Shown: positions 10,491-18,643, numbered from the stretch's first letter. The stretch: 64,000 nucleotides of DNA from Furfurilactobacillus milii (GCF_009864005.1 NZ_WEZQ01000005.1:472635-536634); one strand, 5' to 3'. Made by a program: numbers and translations. Notes: a model not told the origin generated them from the letters alone.

Positions 10491-10937
10491 TTAATTTACT
10501 AAAGTTTGTGACATTTCCTGATGCGCAATACCAAAATCATCAAACGGTTTACTCATAATTTCAAATCCCATTTGTTGATAAAAGGCAGATAAATAAACTT
10601 GTGCCTCAATATCAATAACCTTGGCCTCCGGTTGCTTTTTAATCCAGTCAATCGCCGTTTGGACCAATTCACGGGCTGCACCGTGACCACGAGCCGTCTT
10701 AGCAACCAGAACGCGTCCAATATGCCAATGGTCTGTTTGCGACTCATCACGGTAAATTCGACAGTACGCCTGTACCTGCCCGTCTGCAGTTGTTGAAAAT
10801 ACATGCTGGGCAGTTAAGTCTACGGTGTCCACTTCGGGATAAGCACAAGCTTGTTCAACGACAAAGACATCCGTTCGTGCACGATAAATTTCAAATAATT
10901 CCCATGTTGTTAACGCCTTAAATTCTTTTATCCACAT
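10491..10937 (-). CDS. ElaA-type GNAT N-acetyltransferase
   Basis: A 148-residue GNAT-fold protein. The opening TWELFEIYRARTDVFVVEQ and the acetyl-CoA loop around VLVAKTARGHGAARELV (about 80-96) match the ElaA-like group of acetyltransferases; the substrate is unknown. ATG at 10937 is chosen because AGG lies 5 bases upstream and the protein then begins at the family's usual point; the longer reading would add 40 residues lying inside the upstream kinase gene. It overlaps the kinase gene by 20 bases and is the third gene of a compact set. Confidence 0.85.
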   Translation of the reverse strand: MWIKEFKALTTWELFEIYRARTDVFVVEQACAYPEVDTVDLTAQHVFSTTADGQVQAYCRIYRDESQTDHWHIGRVLVAKTARGHGAARELVQTAIDWIKKQPEAKVIDIEAQVYLSAFYQQMGFEIMSKPFDDFGIAHQEMSQTLVN

Positions 10938-11460
10938 GTTCCTGACCACCCTTTTCTGAAAAACGTAAAACTGCCTGTTGCACTTCCGCAAAATTAACAC
11001 AAATTGTTGGCGTTTTTGCGGCCCGAGCAATGAGCAAACGAACCTTTTGTCGATCATTTTGGTTATATTGGCGCTGCCACCGATGCATATCTTTTAATCC
11101 TTGCCAAGTCGGCTGATAGTTTGCGTGTTCTAAATGCAACAACTGCTTTACAAAACGTGAGTCAATCTGCCAACGAACTTTTTTGATACTCGGTTCAAGT
11201 AATATACATAAGTCTGCACGCTCAAATATTGTCGTCTTGCCAATCCAACCTAGTTGAGCGCCTTCAATGATAAAATTCTGTCGTTGACAGATTTCATTCA
11301 CCCTTGCAATTCGTTCTGCTTCTGGCCGTTTTTGAGCAACTGATCCGCGAACCCAGGTAATATCATCCAGTGACCACGCGGGCCACCCGGTCTGACTAGC
11401 CAATTTTCGGGCAATCGTTGACTTACCACTACCAACTGATCCACATAAATAAATTTTCAT
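10918..11460 (-). CDS. P-loop kinase, adenylate-kinase-like (FlaR type)
   Basis: A 180-residue protein with Walker A GSVGSGKST (about residues 7-15) and the short NMP-kinase fold of proteins often labelled topology modulation protein FlaR. The substrate is not known; a nucleotide or small-molecule kinase is likely. Its ATG shares one base with the TAA of the isochorismatase gene (TAATG), a sign of coupled translation, and its 3' end overlaps the GNAT gene by 20 bases. Confidence 0.8.
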   Translation of the reverse strand: MKIYLCGSVGSGKSTIARKLASQTGWPAWSLDDITWVRGSVAQKRPEAERIARVNEICQRQNFIIEGAQLGWIGKTTIFERADLCILLEPSIKKVRWQIDSRFVKQLLHLEHANYQPTWQGLKDMHRWQRQYNQNDRQKVRLLIARAAKTPTICVNFAEVQQAVLRFSEKGGQEHVDKRI

Positions 11461-11990
11461 TAATGCGCCGCGTCTTCTGTAGTTGTTTCAGATTGGACTG
11501 TCGGATTCGGCATTACGTGACCAAACGTCCCTTGCCAAATTTGTTCATGATGATTAATGATTTGAGCAGCCGTCAGCCCGTTACTAGCCATCGTCGAAGA
11601 CAATCCTTGCATGATTGACATATCGAAGCCTTGGTCATGACCAACTCGCATAGCGGTATCAACACAATATTCCGTTTGAAAACCGCAAATTTCAACAAAT
11701 CGAACGGCCCGATGATGCAACAAGGATGCCAGTCCTGTTTCATAAAAAGAATCTGAATGGTACTTCAACATGACTCGATCCGTTTGTTGACGATGTAGTT
11801 GCGGTGCCAACATCCACGGGTCAGAACCATAAACAAGTTCATCATCCGTATGTTGAATGAATAATAGTGGTTTATTTTCCGCACGATAGGCATCGATTCG
11901 ATCATTAATTTGATTAATGACTTGTTCGTAATTGGCTGCATTGACCATTCCCTTTTGAGCATCGATCACTAATAACGCGTCTTGTAACAT
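11460..11990 (-). CDS. Isochorismatase-family cysteine hydrolase
   Basis: A 176-residue protein of the isochorismatase/nicotinamidase superfamily. The catalytic Asp is in LLVIDAQKG (near residue 9), a Lys lies in MLKYHSDSF, and the nucleophile Cys is in VEICGFQTEYCVDTA. The substrate cannot be read from the sequence; amide hydrolases for nicotinamide, pyrazinamide or small ureides share this pattern. ATG at 11990 is chosen over a start 31 codons earlier because AGGAAGTGG precedes it and the fold begins there. It heads the overlapping trio with the kinase and the GNAT. Confidence 0.83.
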   Translation of the reverse strand: MLQDALLVIDAQKGMVNAANYEQVINQINDRIDAYRAENKPLLFIQHTDDELVYGSDPWMLAPQLHRQQTDRVMLKYHSDSFYETGLASLLHHRAVRFVEICGFQTEYCVDTAMRVGHDQGFDMSIMQGLSSTMASNGLTAAQIINHHEQIWQGTFGHVMPNPTVQSETTTEDAAH

Positions 11991-12133
11991 GCTGGGCCAC
12001 TTCCTAACGTTAAATTTGTTAACTATATTACCACTAGTTTTACCGCAAAATAGTGAAAGTTTGAAGTGGCCTAAACAACTCACATACGTGTAAAACCATT
12101 AAACCGCTAGTAATTTTTTTGGAGACAACCTTC

Positions 12134-12319
12134 ATGCCGTTACGCTGACCCGAAACGCCGTTCCATGGGAATCGGTCTCAGCCTCCTGAATCCCGGAGTC
12201 TTCTACCTTGATTATGAGCCGAAGTACACGTCTCATAAGTCATCCCGCAACACTAAGCGGCTAAATTCCCGCAGCCAAGTGTTGCCGACACGGAACTCTG
12301 TTTCAGATCAGCTTCACTT
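12134..12319. repeat. Structured dispersed repeat, family A, copy 1
   Basis: About 186 bases matching 61482-61665 over nearly full length. The ends pair: 12145-12156 with 12300-12311 (10 of 12 positions), then GTTCC with GGAAC. Inside are the helices TATGAG/CTCATA and GCAACACT/AGTGTTGC enclosing GCGG/CCGC. The layout is a closing stem and a multi-branched junction, as in a structured RNA. No ORF is present. The strand of transcription cannot be decided. Confidence 0.75.
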
Positions 12320-12402
12320 CTATAGTAAACAATTATAATCAACGATTAAGCTTTCTGATAGTTACTATCGGATGAACATGACAGACAGCTTGCCACAACT
12401 TC

Positions 12403-12600
12403 AGCTGGAGGGCGGCAATATTGATACCAAACCGTGAAGGTAACTTAAATTCGAGTGGTTTGCTCGAATTTAAGTTACGGACGGTCGCAAAGACTCGGCT
12501 CCCCACGAGGCTTTGTGGCGAGGTGAAAGACGCTGGTTCCAGGCGGCTTGAACCGGTCCCACGGCGAGCGTATCAATGTTGCCAACCGTAGGCGTAAGTC
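12403..12600. repeat. Structured dispersed repeat, family B, copy 1
   Basis: About 198 bases. A 14-bp closing helix pairs 12414-12427 with 12570-12583 (13 Watson-Crick pairs and one G-U). A perfect 16-bp hairpin joins 12440-12455 and 12463-12478. Single-stranded-looking blocks CCGTGAA, GAGGTGAAAGAC and GGCTTGAACCGGTCCCACGG are shared with copy 2 at 23085-23281, while the helix sequences differ. This pattern indicates a conserved RNA structure. It starts 84 bases after repeat A copy 1. Confidence 0.8.
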
Positions 12601-12629
12601 ACCTCTGTTCTAACTTTCATTTTGCAATC

Positions 12630-12665
12630 ATAAAAAAATCCCGAAAGCCATAACAGTTTTCGAGA
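12630..12665 (-). terminator. Terminator of the VIT1-type genes
   Basis: On the minus strand a stem of about 9 pairs (ATCTCGAAAA with CTTTCGGGAT, one mismatch) is followed by seven T. It ends the transcript coming from 12680. Confidence 0.8.
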
Positions 12666-12679
12666 TCTAACTAATTCAA

Positions 12680-13381
12680 TTAGAGCAGTAACCCAACACG
12701 GTAGTGAATAAACATCGTAATCAACCCGACAATCACGTTTCTAATAATCGCCGTCTTAGTCAAACCATCACCAAGTTTGGCACTTAAATAACCAGTCAAG
12801 GCAACTGATAGTGTAACGGCCAAGATGGTCATTGGCCACTGGATGCTGACCGGTGAAAAAGTCATGGCAAATAATGGGAAAATTCCACCCGTCGATGCGG
12901 CAATCAGTGAGGAAAAAGCGGCGTTCCATGGATTCATGTAATGCCCTAGTTCAAGGTCATACTTAATTCGTGCCAGCGTCCCCAGCGGATTTTTTGTCAT
13001 CAATTCGTCAGTGATTTCCTGCGCCGTTTGTTTGGTGACACCCCGGCTAACGTAGTAATCACGAACAATCGCAGCTTCTTGATCAGGTTGCGTCTTTAAC
13101 AATTCACTTTCCTGTGCAACCGCAGCCCGCTCGGTATCTTTTTGTGAACTAACTGAGGCATATTCGCCAGATGCCATAGAAAAAGCACAAGCTAATAAAT
13201 CGGACAATCCGGCAATGAAAATTGTAAATTGATTCGTCGTTGCAACGGCAACAGAAAATAACACTCCGACAACGGTTAAAATACCATCGTTTGATCCCAA
13301 AACACCGGCACGTAACGTATTCAAACGCTCAGCCATGGTCATTTTAGTTCGTTTCTTTGGTCTAGTTGGACTTACTTGCAT
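12680..13381 (-). CDS. VIT1/CCC1 family metal transporter
   Basis: A 233-residue membrane protein of the vacuolar iron transporter family. It opens with LRAGVLGSNDGILTVVG, the family's first transmembrane motif, and has five likely membrane segments with a cytoplasmic helical insertion (about 75-140) rich in Glu and Asp, which binds metal in VIT1. Members export Fe2+ or Mn2+ from the cytoplasm. It is 52 bases after a paralogue with the same domain order and shares its promoter and Fur-like box, so the pair is likely a metal-detoxification unit. The metal is not decided by sequence. Confidence 0.9.
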   Translation of the reverse strand: MQVSPTRPKKRTKMTMAERLNTLRAGVLGSNDGILTVVGVLFSVAVATTNQFTIFIAGLSDLLACAFSMASGEYASVSSQKDTERAAVAQESELLKTQPDQEAAIVRDYYVSRGVTKQTAQEITDELMTKNPLGTLARIKYDLELGHYMNPWNAAFSSLIAASTGGIFPLFAMTFSPVSIQWPMTILAVTLSVALTGYLSAKLGDGLTKTAIIRNVIVGLITMFIHYRVGLLL

Positions 13382-13433
13382 GAAACACTACCCCTTTTCT
13401 CTATCTCTTCAAACGCCATTTTTCAACACATGA

Positions 13434-14138
13434 CTAATGGGCAAATAATAGTCCGATGGCATATGTGACCGCCATGGTTAATAAGCCTGAAATGACGTTT
13501 CTCATGGTTGCCTTGCCACGGTTAGCGTGTCCCAATGAGGCAGCGATGTAACCCGTAATTGATAATGCAATAATCACAGAAATTACGGTTGCCAACACCC
13601 GAATTCTTGCTGGAAAGAACGTAATGGCGACCAGCGGTAAAATTGATCCTGTCGGAAATGAAATCATAGAAGCAATCGCTGCACCAATGGCACTAGTTTT
13701 AACCTTTGGATCAAACCCATAACGTTCACGTACACCAGTATATAGCGGATCGCCAGACATCATTTCATGAGCAGCACGATTGGATAACTGTTCCGAAATA
13801 CCCTGTGCCATATACTTATCTTTAATAAAATCAATTTCTGTATCCACGTGATTGTCCACTGCGCTTGTCTCACGTTGAATCGCACGCTTTTCAGAATCAC
13901 GTTGCGTACTAACGGAGACCCATTCCCCCATTGCCATTGAGATTGTACCAGCCAGCATACCAGCAATCCCTGCTAGGAAAATTGCCCGAGGACTATTGGT
14001 TGCACCAGCTACCCCAATAACGATACCGGCAACGGACAAAATACCATCGTTGGCACCCATGACGCTCGCCCGCATGATGTTTATCCGCTGGGCAAGCGAT
14101 GCACCTTTTTTACTTTTTTGCGGTTGTGTCGTTTCCAC
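13434..14138 (-). CDS. VIT1/CCC1 family metal transporter
   Basis: A 234-residue paralogue of the next gene, with MRASVMGANDGILSVAG at the first membrane segment, an acidic cytoplasmic insertion and five likely membrane segments. The start is placed at GTG 14138 because AAAGGGG lies 7 bases upstream; the longer ATG reading at 14171 has no ribosome binding site. The promoter region holds a perfect Fur/PerR-type box and an inverted repeat around the -35. The two genes probably arose by tandem duplication and then diverged. Confidence 0.88.
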   Translation of the reverse strand: METTQPQKSKKGASLAQRINIMRASVMGANDGILSVAGIVIGVAGATNSPRAIFLAGIAGMLAGTISMAMGEWVSVSTQRDSEKRAIQRETSAVDNHVDTEIDFIKDKYMAQGISEQLSNRAAHEMMSGDPLYTGVRERYGFDPKVKTSAIGAAIASMISFPTGSILPLVAITFFPARIRVLATVISVIIALSITGYIAASLGHANRGKATMRNVISGLLTMAVTYAIGLLFAH

Positions 14139-14205
14139 GTGATTGCCCCTTTTCAATACCAGAATCACCATTTATAATAAACGACGATTGATATGTTCTC
14201 TCAAT

Positions 14206-14220
14206 TTAGAATCATTCTAA
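14206..14220. promoter_or_regulatory. Fur/PerR-type box before the VIT1 genes
   Basis: TTAGAATCATTCTAA is a perfect 7-1-7 inverted repeat matching the general Fur/PerR/Zur box pattern TTAnAATnATTnTAA. It lies just downstream of a putative -10 (14232-14237) on the minus strand, a position where bound repressor would block transcription of the transporters. Which regulator binds cannot be told from the site alone. Confidence 0.75.
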
Positions 14221-14237
14221 CGTGCAATTATATATTA

Positions 14238-14272
14238 GCACACTGATTGGAATCTGCAAGTAATCAGTGTGC
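14238..14272. promoter_or_regulatory. Inverted repeat around the VIT1 -35 region
   Basis: Perfect 11-base arms (GCACACTGATT, 14238-14248; AATCAGTGTGC, 14262-14272) flank CTGCAA, which on the minus strand reads TTGCAG, a possible -35 at 16 bases from TAATAT. It may be an operator. Because CTTTTTTC follows on the plus strand it could also be a terminator, but no plus-strand gene precedes it. Confidence 0.5.
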
Positions 14273-14396
14273 CTTTTTTCATCTTTTTTCAATCACCTTT
14301 AACAATAGGCTATTTTGATGTTTTTTCAACACTTTTCATATTTTTATATGGCTACCCTAACTTTAAAGATTCATCTCGTTAATCTATGTAACTTAA

Positions 14397-14452
14397 AACA
14401 GGTTCGCTTGATTCAGGCAATCACCTGTCTCAAACGGACCTGTTTCATTAAT
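14397..14452 (-). terminator. Probable terminator after the aldehyde dehydrogenase
   Basis: On the minus strand AACAGGTCCG pairs with CGAACCTGTT around a long loop, followed by TTAAG. It lies immediately after the stop at 14464. The T-run is short, so strength is uncertain. Confidence 0.5.
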
Positions 14453-14463
14453 CAATTTAATTT

Positions 14464-15867
14464 TTAGAATAAGGCACCGGCTAAATTATCCAGTTCAGGA
14501 TGATCTTTAGCTACAATCAATTCTTCATTAACAAATGCTTCGAGACCTAACGTACTCATTTCACGTCCATAGCCTGACTTCTTCACACCACCAAATGGCA
14601 ATTCAGGGAATGTGTACATGAACGTATTGACAAATTCCATCCCCGTTTCAACTTGACTAGCCACCTTAGCGCCATGCTCTTTGCTGCCAGCAAACACAAT
14701 ACCGCCAAGTCCAAACTGTGAATCGTTAGCCAAATCAATTGCCTCTTGTTCAGTAGCCACTTTGTAAACTTGTGCTACTGGCCCAAACATTTCTGTAGAA
14801 TAAGCTGGATTGTCTGGTTTAATATCTGTCAAGATCGTCGGTTCAAAGAATTGCCCAGGTAAATCGATTGGTTGATTACCTTGATACAAGTTTGCCCCAT
14901 TTTCAATTGCTTCATCGACTTGCTGTTGCAATTTGCGTTTGGCCTTAACAGATGACATCGGTGCCAATGTCGTAGCATCGTCAAGCGGATCACCAGGCTT
15001 TACGCTGGCAAACTCCTGCCCCAATCGTTTCAAAAATTCGTCGTACAAATTTTCTGCAACAATGAATCGCTTAGATGAGGTACAAACCTGCCCTGCATTG
15101 TACAAACGAACCTGACGAGTAACTTTCATGACCTCGTCCAGGTTGGCATCTGGTAATACGATGAATGAATCCATCCCACCCAGTTCCATCGTCGATTTCT
15201 TCAAGTTTTCACCAGCCGCGGCAGCAACAGCGCGACCACCGCGCTCAGAACCAGTCAACGCAACACCTTGGACACGAGGATCTGCAATCACAGTGCCAAC
15301 TTGATCATAATTCAAGAATAGGTTGATTAGACTACCCTCAGGTGCTCCCGCTTCTTTAACGAGCTGTTCAAATGCCACTGCTGACCCGGGTGTGTTAGCG
15401 GCATGCTTTAAAATCATCGGGTTACCCACGATAAAGTTTGGCGCAAAGACACGCATAATTTGATAGTAAGGAAAGTTCCATGGTTCAACCATCAAGACAA
15501 CCCCAGTCGCGTGTTTTTCTACCCACGCATCACCAGCGCCAGATTTAATTGGGGTTGGCTTGAGCATGTTAGCGCCATGATCAGCAAAGTAATCCGCGAT
15601 AATCGCACATAACTCAACTTCACCCTTAGCTTCCTTTAAGAGCTTCCCCATATCAATAACCATTGTTTTAGCTAAACTGTCTTCGTGCTTACGCATTAAA
15701 GCTGCAATCCGATGTAAGGTCTCTGCACGGGACTGAATATCGGTGTGTCGCCATTCATGATAAAGTTTATCGCCACTTGCCAACGCAGATTCAATTTGAT
15801 CACTGGTTGCATCAGGATATGTTTTAACAACTTCGTTTGTATACGGATTAACTGTTTGGTATGCCAT
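14464..15867 (-). CDS. NAD(P)-dependent succinate-semialdehyde dehydrogenase-like
   Basis: A 467-residue aldehyde dehydrogenase. EPWNFPYYQ is the cofactor-binding motif, TGSERGG the nucleotide loop, ELGGMDSFIV carries the general-base Glu, and NAGQVCTSSKR carries the catalytic Cys. It is closest in pattern to the GabD/YneI-type enzymes that oxidise succinate semialdehyde, but lactobacilli use such enzymes on several aldehydes, so the substrate is not fixed. ATG at 15867 is chosen over a start 5 codons earlier because GGAGG lies 9 bases upstream. Single gene, divergent from the SOS operon. Confidence 0.87.
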   Translation of the reverse strand: MAYQTVNPYTNEVVKTYPDATSDQIESALASGDKLYHEWRHTDIQSRAETLHRIAALMRKHEDSLAKTMVIDMGKLLKEAKGEVELCAIIADYFADHGANMLKPTPIKSGAGDAWVEKHATGVVLMVEPWNFPYYQIMRVFAPNFIVGNPMILKHAANTPGSAVAFEQLVKEAGAPEGSLINLFLNYDQVGTVIADPRVQGVALTGSERGGRAVAAAAGENLKKSTMELGGMDSFIVLPDANLDEVMKVTRQVRLYNAGQVCTSSKRFIVAENLYDEFLKRLGQEFASVKPGDPLDDATTLAPMSSVKAKRKLQQQVDEAIENGANLYQGNQPIDLPGQFFEPTILTDIKPDNPAYSTEMFGPVAQVYKVATEQEAIDLANDSQFGLGGIVFAGSKEHGAKVASQVETGMEFVNTFMYTFPELPFGGVKKSGYGREMSTLGLEAFVNEELIVAKDHPELDNLAGALF

Positions 15868-16037
15868 ACTATTTACCTCCAAGCGGATTAATAATTATTC
15901 ACTATCTTTGAATTCGCTTTCATTATAGTTTTTAAAAGGCTTTCTTAGCAATTAATGGTGATGCATTTTCACAAACATTTATTTTCACATTCCTCATTAT
16001 GGGCTTAATTTCCTTTAAAAATGGGATTGTCAGAGTC

Positions 16038-16066
16038 TAAACTGTAATGGGTTTAATTACAGTTTA
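16038..16066. promoter_or_regulatory. Perfect inverted repeat, candidate operator
   Basis: TAAACTGTAAT (16038-16048) and ATTACAGTTTA (16056-16066) are perfect 11-base arms around 7 bases, in the gap between the divergent dehydrogenase and SOS operon. No T-run follows on either strand, so it is more likely a protein site than a terminator. The regulator is unknown. Confidence 0.5.
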
Positions 16067-16117
16067 ATAAGAGTGTGTCTTAGTACACAATCACGCTAAA
16101 AAAGCATAAAGTTTCGC

Positions 16118-16170
16118 TTGACGTTGCGAACGTTTGTTTGTATTATTTATTCATAGCAAACGAATGTTCG
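16118..16170 (+). promoter_or_regulatory. SOS promoter with two LexA boxes
   Basis: -35 TTGACG (16118-16123), a 17-base spacer and -10 TATTAT (16141-16146). A LexA-type box CGAACGTTTGTTTG (16127-16140) fills the spacer and a second, CAAACGAATGTTCG (16157-16170), lies just after the -10. Each matches the Gram-positive consensus CGAAC-N4-GTTCG at 9 of 10 defined positions. This predicts tight repression by LexA and induction by DNA damage. Confidence 0.88.
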
Positions 16171-16181
16171 AGGTGATCTTA

Positions 16182-17495
16182 ATGCCCTATGATTACGATG
16201 CTTCAAAGGAACCACATGGCGTTTACTTTCTCATTGATAATAAGTCCTTCTATGCCAGTGTCGAGGCCGTCCAACGTGGTCTCAATCCTCTAAAAGAATT
16301 ACTGGTTGTTATGAGTGAACAAAAAAACACCAATGGTGGCCTCATTCTGGCGACTTCACCTGATGCTAAGAAGAAGTACCATCTCACAGCTAATGTGTCT
16401 CGCCAGCGTGACTTGCCCCAAGACGAAAAACTCATTGTTGTGCCGCCACGAATGAATTTATACATTAAGAAAAATTTGCAAATTAACGATATTTTTCGCC
16501 GTTTTGTTGCAGATGAAGATTTATGGCCCTATTCAATTGATGAATCCATCTTAGACATGACTCATTCTTATAAATTATTTGGACAACAACCACAAGAAGT
16601 TGCCAAGCTCATTCAACACACAATTCGTAGAGAGTTAGGCCTGTACGTCACAATTGGTATCGGTGAAAATCCTGTGCAAGCTAAAATCGCTTTGGACGTA
16701 TACGCTAAACACGCCCCAGATTTAATCGGTGAAATCCGCTACGATACTGTTCCAAGTCAAATCTGGACGATTTCTCAACTGGACTCTGTTTGGAGCATCG
16801 GTCATCGAACAGCCGCTCATTTAGAACGAATGGGAATTCACACGATGAACGATTTGGCCCACCATAATCCCTACGATTTGACTGCTGAGATGGGGATTAT
16901 TGGTGCCCAATTATTTGCTTTAGCATGGGGTATTGATCGTAGTCAAATACGTAAACGTGTCAAAGTTCATGAAGCTAGTCTAGGAAATTCACAAGTATTA
17001 CCACGTGATTATAATGATCAATTTGAAATTGAAACAGTTATTAAAGAGATTGGCGAACAGGTTACGGCTCGTTTGCGCCACCACCACAAACTAGCAGGCT
17101 GTCTTTCTCTCTCCATTGGTTTTTCCTATGCTGCTAGCGAACAAGATGGCCGCGGCGGTTTTCATCAATCGATCCGCATTGATCCAACTGACAGCAACAA
17201 AATCATTGTGAGCCACCTAACCAATATGTTTCGCAACCAGTGGCAGGGTCAAACCATTCGTAACATTGCTGTTTATACATCACGGTTATCCCCTAATACT
17301 GGTCAGCAACTTGATTTATTTTCAGACCCTCAACGACAAATTAAGAACGCCCGCTTTGAGGCCATTGTTGACGCTATTCGTGACCGTTATGGTTTTCGTG
17401 CCATTGTCTTTGCTCGAAGTATTATTCACGGCGGCACAGCTATTAACCGTGCCTCACTGGTGGGAGGACATAACGGAGGAAATGCATATGAATAA
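16182..17495 (+). CDS. Y-family DNA polymerase (UmuC/UvrX-like)
   Basis: A 437-residue translesion polymerase. The palm metal ligands sit in FLIDNKSFYASVEA and YSIDESILDMT (the SIDE motif). A helix-hairpin-helix thumb (SIGHRTAAHLERMGIHT) and a little-finger domain follow. The residue near the first metal is Asn in IDNKSFYASVE, as is usual in the UvrX/YqjW group where DinB has CDCFFAS-type sequence. It copies past lesions at the cost of accuracy. ATG at 16182 has AGGTGA upstream; 16 codons further up would overlap the second LexA box. It is the first gene of a three-gene overlapping SOS operon. Confidence 0.92.
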   Translation: MPYDYDASKEPHGVYFLIDNKSFYASVEAVQRGLNPLKELLVVMSEQKNTNGGLILATSPDAKKKYHLTANVSRQRDLPQDEKLIVVPPRMNLYIKKNLQINDIFRRFVADEDLWPYSIDESILDMTHSYKLFGQQPQEVAKLIQHTIRRELGLYVTIGIGENPVQAKIALDVYAKHAPDLIGEIRYDTVPSQIWTISQLDSVWSIGHRTAAHLERMGIHTMNDLAHHNPYDLTAEMGIIGAQLFALAWGIDRSQIRKRVKVHEASLGNSQVLPRDYNDQFEIETVIKEIGEQVTARLRHHHKLAGCLSLSIGFSYAASEQDGRGGFHQSIRIDPTDSNKIIVSHLTNMFRNQWQGQTIRNIAVYTSRLSPNTGQQLDLFSDPQRQIKNARFEAIVDAIRDRYGFRAIVFARSIIHGGTAINRASLVGGHNGGNAYE

Positions 17496-17808
17496 AGATT
17501 TAGATTTAATTTGCCAACGCATCGATGAACTATTTCTACGACAGTACAATACCCGCTATTGGCTGCAGATTGTCGATGATCCCTATGACAAAACGTATAA
17601 TTTTTTCTTTGACAGTCTAAAAAAGGCTCATCGAGAGAAATCTGTCCCCTTACATACTGTCACCATTTATGATCTAACGTATCTTGAGGAGCTTGTTGAC
17701 GATATTCAAAAGCACACCCAATTGAGCATTCAGTTTGAAGGTTTTACTGGTCAGCATTGGCCAAAATCACAACGGATCATCCAAAGAAAGAAGCATTGGG
17801 ATGAGTGA
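17488..17808 (+). CDS. Unknown small protein of the SOS polymerase operon
   Basis: A 106-residue protein not recognised as a named family. It is acidic at its N-terminus and basic at its C-terminus (KSQRIIQRKKH), with no membrane segment or signal peptide. ATG at 17488 is preferred because GGAGGA lies 7 bases before it; an ATG two codons earlier is too close. It overlaps the polymerase stop by 8 bases and the YolD-like start by 8 bases, so all three are probably co-translated and LexA-controlled. A role as accessory or clamp-linked factor for the polymerase is inference from position only. Confidence 0.8.
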   Translation: MNKDLDLICQRIDELFLRQYNTRYWLQIVDDPYDKTYNFFFDSLKKAHREKSVPLHTVTIYDLTYLEELVDDIQKHTQLSIQFEGFTGQHWPKSQRIIQRKKHWDE

Positions 17809-18187
17809 TGAAAAGTATCCTGATTACGATCCTAAAATTGTGCAAGACTTTTTCGACAACCATTATGTCGATCGTGGCATGCTCAAGTGGCAAGGTTATT
17901 ATTTATCAGATCATACTAGCGCTTTAAACAAAGAAGCAGAAGAAAAGCAACGTCACTTTGAACCAAAGCCACTGCAATCTATGACCGAAATAAGCCAGCG
18001 GTTGGCCACAGCATATGCCAATATTTATCGTGTCAGTATCCAATGTTACGCCCACAATAGTGAGGGTAAACTCTCTGCTGACATCATCGGTCATGTGAAA
18101 GGCTACGATGATGTCAGTGTTTATATTGAAGAGAATGGTTTTCTGCGCCTTGACGATATTCGCCATGTCACGGTGTTAAAACCATAA
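17801..18187 (+). CDS. YolD-like protein
   Basis: A 128-residue protein matching the YolD-like family: an N-terminal DRGMLKWQGYYLSDHT segment and a C-terminal part with LSADIIGHVKGYDD and LDDIRHV. In Bacillus, yolD-like genes sit beside uvrX-type polymerase genes (yqjW-yqjX), and they have been proposed as UmuD-like partners. ATG at 17801 overlaps the preceding gene's end by 8 bases. It closes the SOS operon. Confidence 0.85.
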   Translation: MSDEKYPDYDPKIVQDFFDNHYVDRGMLKWQGYYLSDHTSALNKEAEEKQRHFEPKPLQSMTEISQRLATAYANIYRVSIQCYAHNSEGKLSADIIGHVKGYDDVSVYIEENGFLRLDDIRHVTVLKP

Positions 18188-18292
18188 TTAGCATTTTTAT
18201 TCGCTGGTATCATTAAACCATTGTTTTACTAAAGAAAAGCCTGTTGGCACGTTGGGTAACAAGTTTTGGAGTAGTTCTCTTATAAATTTCGT

Positions 18293-18321
18293 TTGACATG
18301 TTTCTCATTGTCGTTTAATAT
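18293..18321 (+). promoter_or_regulatory. Promoter of the permease T-box transcript
   Basis: -35 TTGACA (18293-18298), a 17-base spacer and -10 TAATAT (18316-18321), just upstream of the T-box leader. Confidence 0.8.
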
Positions 18322-18344
18322 GTTTTTAACTTAATTTTTCTGCT

Positions 18345-18597
18345 GAACTGATGTGGTGGATGCGTTAATTAGTGATCTAAAGAGAGCACCAACGGCTGGA
18401 ACGGTGTGTTGACTGATTAATTAAAGACCCATTAGAGCGTATTTTTCATGAGAAATACCGGTGTTACCCGTTATCGTAAACTGCATATTCGTGTGCAGTA
18501 AGGAACAACAGCCAAATTGCCCGTTGTTCGAACAAAGGTGGTACCACGTGTAAACGTCCTTTGAATCCATGTTGATTCAAAGGACGTTTTTATTTTT
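18345..18597 (+). promoter_or_regulatory. T-box leader of the amino acid permease
   Basis: The T-box core AAAGGTGGTACCACG lies at about 18534-18549, followed by a terminator (GTCCTTTGAATC with GATTCAAAGGAC and a T-run, 18555-18597). Stem I carries AGAGAG and GGCTGGAA. A base helix pairs TTAATTAGT with ACTGATTAA. The specifier lies near GGUGUGUUGACUGA but the codon cannot be fixed by eye; UUG, GUU and GUG are possible. The leader would induce the permease when the matching tRNA is uncharged. Confidence 0.88.
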
Positions 18598-18643
18598 CAT
18601 TTTAAAAAATAAAACAGTCAGATATAGAGAAAAGGAGTTTGCA

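Noticed and set aside
14238-14272. Simple terminator for a plus-strand gene
   Set aside because: There is no plus-strand gene upstream, and the arms frame the -35 of the minus-strand promoter, so it is listed as a possible operator.
16038-16066. GlnR/TnrA site
   Set aside because: The half-sites are 9 bases apart rather than the 7 required by TGTNA-N7-TNACA.
17266-17487. Longer N-terminus for the middle SOS protein
   Set aside because: It would lie inside the polymerase reading frame, and the ribosome binding site GGAGGA points to the ATG at 17488.
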